Shown one piece after another: positions 5,575-10,275 of a stretch of 10,275 bases of DNA. Positions within the stretch are counted from its first letter, which is position 1. The number at the start of each line of letters is the position of its first letter. The DNA is from JACQID01 sp035289125. GTDB taxonomy: Archaea > Aenigmatarchaeota > Aenigmatarchaeia > GW2011-AR5. The stretch spans positions 1 to 10,275 of the forward strand of contig DATDXW010000055.1 of NCBI GenBank assembly GCA_035289125.1. Reading direction: 5' to 3'. The position numbers and the translations under genes were made by a program. Below the pieces are notes generated by a model, which was not told the DNA's origin, searched no databases, and worked only from the letters and a program-made list of their open reading frames with translations.

Positions 5575-6882
5575 ATGGAAATGAAAAAGTCGTTATTTTA
5601 CGGTATTCTGTTTCTTGCGCTGGCGTTGCCTGCATTTGCCGCCAATCTTACAATCAACGGCACTCCTACCAATGCCCAGTTCATAAACACCATTGACAGG
5701 ACAAGCATGATGAACCTGACGTTCAACCTTTCCAATACATCCGACACGTACAATCCTTTCGTGGTGAACATGACCTACATAAACGTCACGATAAACTCCA
5801 CCAACGGCATGAACATAGCGAACGTCACGGCAATTGAGATAATAAACGCGTCCGGCACAGTAATCGCGTCTAACACGACCAACCGCAGTGCAGACACGTT
5901 CCTCGTGTACTTTGGCGGAATGGCGGACGGCGGCTTTGTCATAAATTCCAGCAAGGCAAACAAGACTAACTTCATGATATCCGTGAACATATCCCGTGCA
6001 GGAGGGCTGGGAAACAATACGAGAGTCAATATAACGTCTAATTACTCGTTCGGATGGGTGGGCGACCATAACGTCACGCTTAACACCAACCAGTCAGCAA
6101 CCAACCTCACCACAATAACGGACGTCCACGCATCGGCAAGCATAAGCCCGAGATACGTGGACACATTCGCGTTCAACCAGACTTTCATTTACATGGTCAA
6201 CATCACGGGGCGCGACGACGTAGGGAACATCACGATGCTCGTGCCGAGCGAGTTCGTAAACGTGACTATACGGAGCATCACCAAGGACTCTAGTACGAAT
6301 CCCACTGACGTCACAAGCAGCAACGTAAGCAGCAGGATAAACATATCGTTCACGACAGCGGCCAATTCTTTGATAAAAATCAACTTCACCGCTAACATAT
6401 CCGGCGCTCTTGCGAACACGACCGTGAACGTCACGCTGAACGACGCAAGGCTGAACGTCAGCGCGGATGACAACAATACAGGCGTTAGGACTCTTGCATT
6501 AACGATAATAGACACCATCATAGGCACCAAGCTCACGGCGCTTGCCAACGGCTCGGATTACTGGGAGTTCAATTTCAGCATTAACTTTTCCGCCAACGTT
6601 TCCGGCTCGTTCCTCTTCAGGATGGACAGCTGGACGAATAACGCCAGTCAAACCATCGACATAAACACCACGAATACAAGCTACGCCACTGCGCGGCTGG
6701 ATGCCAACGGCACGGCGCTCGCAAACGTTACGAACAGCTACAATTCGTCACGGTACGTCCCGATGATTATCAATTCGGTTACGCCCCAGCGCATCGCTCT
6801 CAAGATGATAATACCTGGCGGCACGCCCGTGTCGTCCACGTGGTGGGCGAAATATTTCATGCTGTTCATAACAGACCCGTAG
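5575..6882 (+). CDS. Secreted protein dense in N-glycosylation sequons
   Basis: A 435-residue exported protein of unknown function. A signal peptide (MEMKKS, then hydrophobic 8-21, likely cut after AFA at about residue 23) leads to a Thr/Asn/Ser-rich, beta-rich chain. I count about 43 N-X-S/T sequons, roughly one per ten residues over the whole length, and no cysteines. Three stretches (about 25-150, 190-300 and 325-435) look like weakly similar beta-sandwich modules, which is inference. There is no C-terminal membrane anchor or sorting motif; the chain ends in an aromatic stretch, STWWAKYFMLFITDP. ATG 5581 (MKKSLF) is an equally good start. It heads a three-gene operon; the next gene starts 7 nt downstream and encodes an anchored surface protein that could hold it at the cell. 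A surface-layer or envelope glycoprotein is the most reasonable reading. Confidence 0.88.
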   Translation: MEMKKSLFYGILFLALALPAFAANLTINGTPTNAQFINTIDRTSMMNLTFNLSNTSDTYNPFVVNMTYINVTINSTNGMNIANVTAIEIINASGTVIASNTTNRSADTFLVYFGGMADGGFVINSSKANKTNFMISVNISRAGGLGNNTRVNITSNYSFGWVGDHNVTLNTNQSATNLTTITDVHASASISPRYVDTFAFNQTFIYMVNITGRDDVGNITMLVPSEFVNVTIRSITKDSSTNPTDVTSSNVSSRINISFTTAANSLIKINFTANISGALANTTVNVTLNDARLNVSADDNNTGVRTLALTIIDTIIGTKLTALANGSDYWEFNFSINFSANVSGSFLFRMDSWTNNASQTIDINTTNTSYATARLDANGTALANVTNSYNSSRYVPMIINSVTPQRIALKMIIPGGTPVSSTWWAKYFMLFITDP

Positions 6883-6889
6883 GGGTATC

Positions 6890-8173
6890 ATGATGAAAAC
6901 GTTGGCAATCCTCCTGCTTCTCTTGTCTTCTTTTGCCTTTGCAGAAGCGTCAGGAGATATAAATTTATCGTCATTGCGCCAGCCTATAACATCCGGAGTC
7001 TATGGATATTCGGCAGGCAACTGCACGCAGAACTATGGAAATCCGCCCGCCGGCTGTGGCACATACATATGCTTCTTCGTGGCAGGCTCCACGAACAACG
7101 GCTCCTGCCGCCCGCCGTCAAACACGGACTGCTACGAAAGCCTGGCATGGCGCACAACGGGCTCGGGCGGCGCTTCGTGCAAGAATACCACCCACAAATG
7201 GTCGTGCAGTTCCGGCACATGGGCAGCATCTGAATGCACCAACGGCTGCTCGTCCGGTGCGTGCTCCAACACCACCACGACGACAGCCGCTTCCTCTTCC
7301 AGTTCGAGCAATAGCAATACCAACAGCACCACTATCACTTACGCGCTTTCCATGGTTTCCGGCATAGACAACTTCAACATGACTCAGGGCAACACGACGG
7401 TCAAGTCCGTAACCGTTAACAACACGGGCAAGGGAGCGGTCACCAACGTGGCTCTCTCAATGTCCGGCGTTTCGTGGGCAACCGTCACGCCGTCTTCCTT
7501 TGCTTCAATGGCGTTGAAGGAGACAAAGACTTTCACGATAGGCTTCGCGCCCCCCGCCGACGCGCAGGTGAAGGCGTATAACGTCACTTACATTGCCAGT
7601 GGGGTGGAAAGCGGCGCTTCTGTTTCCGGCATCTTCACCCTGAGCCTTCTGCCGACGGAGGCGACAGTGAACGAAGTCATAAAGCCCAGATATGACGCTT
7701 ACCTTCTGAAAATACAGGCGCTGGAAGCCAATATTACAAGCCTTAAGAACTCGGGTGCCATTGTGCAGGAACTTGAATCCCTGCTGGCGCAGATAAAGGC
7801 GAAAATAAACGAAACATCCTCTTCCATAGAAAGCGGCGACTATTTTACAGCTTCCGTGGCGATGGACGAAGCAGACGCGCTCGTCCAGACGTTGCAGGAC
7901 AAGCTTACCAAGCCGCCCGAACTACCCGTGCTTTTGATAGCAGCGGCAGTGATAATAATAGCCATCGTGGGCGTGATAATATACATGGCGATGCCTCCGG
8001 GCGAGAGCGGCAAGAGCGGCATCGTGCAGCGCATTCTCGAGAGATTCGGGGGCAAACAGCAATACCCGCAGACGTTCCTCAACAAGAAAGAAGACAAGAT
8101 CGCCGATCTTCTGGACAAGCTCAAAAAGAAGAAATCAGATAAGTTCAAGTACGCTTTCAGTGACGAAAAATGA
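6890..8173 (+). CDS. Cys-rich, NEW3-like, membrane-anchored surface protein
   Basis: A 427-residue protein with a layered architecture: signal peptide (1-18), a domain with ten cysteines (45, 56, 61, 73, 81, 97, 106, 116, 120, 125; five possible disulfides), a Thr/Ser/Asn linker (127-149), and a beta domain (about 150-255) containing VTVNNTGKGAVTNVALSM, like NEW3/COG1470-type domains. A helical stalk or coiled coil (about 258-342), one membrane helix (346-367), and a basic cytoplasmic tail ending near DKLKKKKSDKFKYAF follow. Orientation should be N-terminus outside, tail inside. Several sequons lie in the outer part. ATG 6893 is an alternative start with GGGGT 6 nt upstream. It is 7 nt from the preceding gene and overlaps the next by ATGA, so all three are probably one unit. 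It may anchor or organise the secreted glycoprotein; the role is unknown. Confidence 0.88.
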   Translation: MMKTLAILLLLLSSFAFAEASGDINLSSLRQPITSGVYGYSAGNCTQNYGNPPAGCGTYICFFVAGSTNNGSCRPPSNTDCYESLAWRTTGSGGASCKNTTHKWSCSSGTWAASECTNGCSSGACSNTTTTTAASSSSSSNSNTNSTTITYALSMVSGIDNFNMTQGNTTVKSVTVNNTGKGAVTNVALSMSGVSWATVTPSSFASMALKETKTFTIGFAPPADAQVKAYNVTYIASGVESGASVSGIFTLSLLPTEATVNEVIKPRYDAYLLKIQALEANITSLKNSGAIVQELESLLAQIKAKINETSSSIESGDYFTASVAMDEADALVQTLQDKLTKPPELPVLLIAAAVIIIAIVGVIIYMAMPPGESGKSGIVQRILERFGGKQQYPQTFLNKKEDKIADLLDKLKKKKSDKFKYAFSDEK

Positions 8174-8844
8174 ACGCGCGCACTCTCGGCAAAGTAGCAG
8201 GAGGATTTTTCTTCCCGCTATTCGTTTCGCTCTTCATAACTTCCATTTCTCTGGTACAGATGACAGGCGCTCCAGTGATGGAACCACTCTTCACAGAAGT
8301 ATTGTCTTCGCAAGTAGCAGACAATGAAGAACTGGCGTTGCAGGCCGTGAAGGCTGGGTGCGGAGACAAGGCAAGCATGGATGTCCAATTCTCCGGTGGC
8401 TCGCTTTCCGTGAACTGTGCGTTGTTGAAGAGCGCGATGGGCATGGATGGCATTGCAAAAGCGTATTTCTCCGCGTTCCAGTCAAAGACATATCAGTGCT
8501 CTTTCATCGACTGCCTGAGCCACGTGGAAATAATACTTTCGGCTCAGGGCGCTTCTCTCCTGAATACCGCGTCTCTCATATTTCTGGTGATGTCCATCGT
8601 TTCCGGGATGACGCTCGCGCTGTCCCTGCAGGGTTTCGGCATAGCAAAGGGCATAGGAGCGTCTCTGATTTTGGTAGGGCTGCCATATTTCACGAAATAT
8701 ATGCCGATTGACCTGCCGTTTGCGTCTATGGGTGTGATAGTTGATATATTCACTTCGAACTTTTTAATTGCCCTTTACGCCGGCGTTCTTCTTCTAGTCG
8801 TCGGCCTCATCGGCGAGATGGACATGGGAAAGAAGAAAGCCTGA
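8170..8844 (+). CDS. Four-Cys membrane protein of the surface operon
   Basis: A 224-residue membrane protein I do not recognise. An N-terminal hydrophobic helix (about 8-30) is followed by a polar region (31-128) with four cysteines (64, 83, 110, 115), able to form two disulfides if outside the cell. Three more hydrophobic segments (about 131-153, 157-175 and 195-216) follow, then a basic end, MGKKKA. The two-part layout suggests an extracellular domain flanked by membrane helices. Its ATG overlaps the TGA of the preceding gene (ATGA), which implies translational coupling and a fixed ratio with the anchored protein. Its last 51 bp overlap, on the opposite strand, the end of the HTH regulator gene. 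It could be a membrane partner or assembly factor for the two surface proteins; that is inference from context only. Confidence 0.85.
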   Translation: MNARTLGKVAGGFFFPLFVSLFITSISLVQMTGAPVMEPLFTEVLSSQVADNEELALQAVKAGCGDKASMDVQFSGGSLSVNCALLKSAMGMDGIAKAYFSAFQSKTYQCSFIDCLSHVEIILSAQGASLLNTASLIFLVMSIVSGMTLALSLQGFGIAKGIGASLILVGLPYFTKYMPIDLPFASMGVIVDIFTSNFLIALYAGVLLLVVGLIGEMDMGKKKA

Positions 8845-9141
8845 CTTCGCCGGCAGTAGCGTGCATAGCTTTTTGATGCTTTCTTCCAGTGCCTCACTGC
8901 CCGTGCCGGCACGAAGGGCGTCGGAAATTTTCCGAACTTCCTCGCTGGCCGCGTTGCTGCCCGTTAGCTCCTTTCCGCCCCTTAGCCTGCGTACGTACTG
9001 CGAAATAGCCGGCTGCGTCATCCCTAAAATCTTCGCAGCTTCGCTCTGGCTCATGCCGTGGCGCGTGACCAAGTCGCGCGCCACCATCGCGCGCACGCTG
9101 GGAAGTATCTCCGTTACAAAGCGTTCGCAGAAGAATTTCAT
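8794..9141 (-). CDS. HTH transcriptional regulator, COG2522-like
   Basis: A 115-residue DNA-binding protein. The N-terminal half (EILPSVRAMVARDLVTRHG then MSQSEAAKILGMTQPAISQYVRR, to about residue 52) matches the archaeal COG2522-type helix-turn-helix family; the recognition helix is likely around TQPAISQYVRR (42-52). One Cys lies near each end (Cys5, Cys93). The tail after Cys93 (LLPAKSGFLLSHVHLADEADD) is encoded opposite the end of the preceding membrane-protein gene and may be a lineage-specific extension. The start at 9141 fits a TATA box at 9163-9170, giving a leaderless message. An 11-bp inverted repeat covers the start codon and TATA edge and may be its own operator. It diverges from the gene at 9251. 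Possible targets are itself, that neighbour and the surface operon; none is shown. Confidence 0.88.
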   Translation of the reverse strand: MKFFCERFVTEILPSVRAMVARDLVTRHGMSQSEAAKILGMTQPAISQYVRRLRGGKELTGSNAASEEVRKISDALRAGTGSEALEESIKKLCTLLPAKSGFLLSHVHLADEADD

Positions 9142-9167
9142 GCGTATGCTTTAAAAATGAAATTCTT
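9131..9167. promoter_or_regulatory. Inverted repeat over regulator start: candidate operator
   Basis: AAGAATTTCAT (9131-9141) and ATGAAATTCTT (9157-9167) are perfect 11-bp inverted arms with a 15-nt spacer. On the regulator's strand, one arm overlaps the edge of the TATA box and the other begins with its start codon. A dimeric HTH protein bound here would block polymerase assembly. Confidence 0.5.
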
Positions 9168-9170
9168 AAA
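9163..9170 (-). promoter_or_regulatory. TATA box of HTH regulator
   Basis: Read on the minus strand this is TTTAAGAA, 22-29 nt upstream of the ATG at 9141, the same spacing as at 4773-4780. It predicts a leaderless transcript. Confidence 0.55.
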
Positions 9171-9220
9171 GGCGGCGGTTTGTTTGTGTTACGGGATAAG
9201 CAATGCCCAATCAAAAGCCA

Positions 9221-9229
9221 CTTAAGTAA
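9221..9229 (+). promoter_or_regulatory. TATA box of gene at 9251
   Basis: CTTAAGTAA lies 22-30 nt upstream of the ATG at 9251. There is no ribosome binding site, so initiation is probably leaderless. Confidence 0.5.
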
Positions 9230-9250
9230 GTTCGGGAAGATAAGTTAAAC

Positions 9251-9637
9251 ATGGCAAATGGTTACAGGTCTCGTAGCGTCGTAGGAACAATGGCGCAAGA
9301 GCTTTTTGAAGATGGCATGCACGTCGCATGGAATGTTATTGTCACCGCCCCCAAAGTTGTGAAATACATGGGCGAGGAGATTTTTTATGGCGCTATAACG
9401 CCTTTCTTGTTTCCCACCGCAATGGAAAATACGAAAGCGTGGGACGACACGAAGTCTGTGAAATATCGGGCAGGCACGCCTTTCGCAGTCATGGGGTATA
9501 GCGCAAGTATGGTTGGTCTCGGCTATCTCGCATTGCAAAATCCCCGGTTGTTGGTCGTGCCTGCAATCACGAATGCTGCTGATTTCCTTTATAGAAGATA
9601 TCACTCAACCAAGGAAAAGCTGGAAAATGAACAATAG
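9251..9637 (+). CDS. Hypothetical small membrane protein
   Basis: A 128-residue protein of unknown function. The first half (MANGYRSRSVVGTMAQELFEDG to about residue 70) is amphipathic, with the stretch KAWDDTKSVKYRAG at 62-75. Two hydrophobic segments (about 76-95 and 98-113) could form a membrane hairpin around QNPR, followed by a basic-acidic tail (YRRYHSTKEKLENEQ). There is no signal peptide and no cysteine. It has its own TATA box and is divergent from the HTH regulator gene, with 109 bp between the start codons, so the regulator may act on both. It is convergent with the gene at 9757-10221. The clear promoter, protein-like composition and lack of overlap with other genes support a real gene. 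Confidence 0.75.
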   Translation: MANGYRSRSVVGTMAQELFEDGMHVAWNVIVTAPKVVKYMGEEIFYGAITPFLFPTAMENTKAWDDTKSVKYRAGTPFAVMGYSASMVGLGYLALQNPRLLVVPAITNAADFLYRRYHSTKEKLENEQ

Positions 9638-9662
9638 ATATGAGTTCCGATACAGCAGCGTT

Positions 9663-9684
9663 TCGCCATGAAAACACATGGCGA
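9663..9684. terminator. Hairpin between convergent genes
   Basis: TCGCCATG (9663-9670) and CATGGCGA (9677-9684) pair perfectly around a 6-nt AAAACA loop, 25 nt after the stop of the plus-strand gene. It is not followed by a good T-run, so a terminator or RNA-end stabiliser role is only likely from its position between convergent genes. Confidence 0.4.
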
Positions 9685-9756
9685 TGTTGCACGTCTTCTT
9701 AGTGGATTTGACGAACGATTCAGGTAGGCGATAGAAGCTTTGCATTACTCCTATTA

Positions 9757-10221
9757 TTAGAACGCCTTTACCACGCGCACTGCTCTGTTATGCTCGTATT
9801 CAATCTTTGACAATCCATTGTCTTCCAAGAATTTAGCCCATTCTTCTGCTTGCGCCTCGTGGATGCCTGCGCGGCGGGCGAACTTGCCGAGGTTGACCGT
9901 GCCTTTGTCGGCGACCTCTTCAAAAAGCGAGCTTATTCCGCCGTTCGTTGCCATTTTCACTGCCGCGCCGCCTTCCTTGAACGCAGACGCTACGAACCTC
10001 TGAAAAATCTGCTTTGGCAACGCGTTCTCTTTAGGAACAAGCGTCAGCAGGCGCTTGTTCGCGATGAGTAGTCGCTCCCGTTCCTGCGATGCCGCGTTCC
10101 TCTCTTCTGCGAGTTTCTTTATCACGTCGGACAGCACGTTCACGGAAGACGTTAAGTTGCCTATACGTTCTTCCAGCTTCCTTACCCTCCTCTCGAGCGT
10201 GCTGTCGTCAAAAAGTGCCAT
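9757..10221 (-). CDS. Coiled-coil protein with winged-helix-like C-terminus
   Basis: A 154-residue soluble protein. Residues 7-60 are a charged heptad-like helix (LERRVRKLEERIGNL, then AEERNAASQERERLL), probably a coiled coil for self-association. The middle (61-97) is less defined. The end (about 98-154), with LGKFARRAGIHEAQAEEWAK (111-130) followed by FLEDNGLSKIEY, looks like an archaeal winged helix-turn-helix, suggesting DNA binding or a protein-interaction wing. No cysteines, signal or membrane segments. It starts at 10221; a TATA box 22-30 nt upstream predicts a leaderless message. It is convergent with the membrane-protein gene at 9251. A chromatin or transcription factor is possible, but the exact family is not recognised. 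Confidence 0.85.
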   Translation of the reverse strand: MALFDDSTLERRVRKLEERIGNLTSSVNVLSDVIKKLAEERNAASQERERLLIANKRLLTLVPKENALPKQIFQRFVASAFKEGGAAVKMATNGGISSLFEEVADKGTVNLGKFARRAGIHEAQAEEWAKFLEDNGLSKIEYEHNRAVRVVKAF

Positions 10222-10241
10222 GCAATAAAGAACAGGAGAAA

Positions 10242-10253
10242 GATTATATAATC
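10242..10253. promoter_or_regulatory. Palindromic TATA box
   Basis: GATTATATAATC is a perfect 12-bp palindrome. On the minus strand its core lies 22-30 nt from the ATG at 10221. Its symmetry would also suit transcription to the right, beyond the window. Next to it, GCACAG (10257-10262) and CTGTGC (10265-10270) form a 6-bp inverted repeat with a 2-nt centre. Confidence 0.6.
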
Positions 10254-10275
10254 AGCGCACAGCCCTGTGCAGGCA

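Noticed and set aside
5593..6069. Antisense frame of 158 codons inside the sequon-rich gene
   Set aside because: It arises from the repeated Asn/Thr codon pattern of the plus-strand gene; it has no promoter, and the plus strand has a clear signal peptide.
9640..9702. 20-codon frame starting 3 nt after the gene at 9251-9637
   Set aside because: It is too short, has no ribosome site, and is crossed by the intergenic hairpin.
1..10275. CRISPR array, insertion sequence or transposase
   Set aside because: No regularly spaced repeats, transposase motifs or terminal inverted repeats with target duplications were seen.

Overview
The window reads as archaeal chromosomal DNA, possibly from a small-genome (DPANN-type) lineage, although the phylum cannot be fixed from sequence alone. 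The archaeal signs are TATA boxes about 22-30 nt upstream of several start codons (leaderless initiation), GGAGG or GGTGAT ribosome binding sites for other genes, a PIN-ATPase-KH protein of the archaeal PINA/COG1855 type, a COG2522-like HTH regulator, a tRNA gene without encoded CCA, and a secreted protein packed with N-glycosylation sequons.

Layout. 1-136: no clear gene. 137-2797 (+): a tight cluster of a 67-residue unknown protein, histidinol dehydrogenase (hisD) and histidyl-tRNA synthetase (hisS), with gaps of 2 and 4 nt; it joins the last steps of histidine synthesis to histidine charging. 2798-2892: a small hairpin and promoter-like sequence. 2893-4770 (+): PIN-ATPase-KH protein. 4802-5140 (+): an unknown basic protein whose 3' end carries a 65-bp tandem duplication. 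5141-5437: non-coding, with a hairpin at 5184-5198 and a three-tier foldback (5324-5404) directly upstream of tRNA-Arg(CCU) at 5438-5512.

5575-8844 (+): a three-gene cell-surface operon with its own TATA box. It encodes a secreted protein with about 43 N-X-S/T sequons, a signal-peptide protein with ten extracellular cysteines, a NEW3-like beta domain, a helical stalk and one membrane anchor, and a four-Cys membrane protein translated through an ATGA overlap. This operon is the best candidate for an undescribed system: together the products look like a surface-layer or envelope complex, but no function can be assigned.

8794-9141 (-): HTH regulator whose 3' end overlaps the last surface gene tail-to-tail; an 11-bp inverted repeat covers its start codon and TATA box and could be an autoregulatory operator. 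9251-9637 (+): unknown small membrane protein, divergent from the regulator. 9663-9684: hairpin between convergent genes. 9757-10221 (-): coiled-coil plus winged-helix-like protein with a palindromic TATA box that may also serve a gene beyond the right edge.
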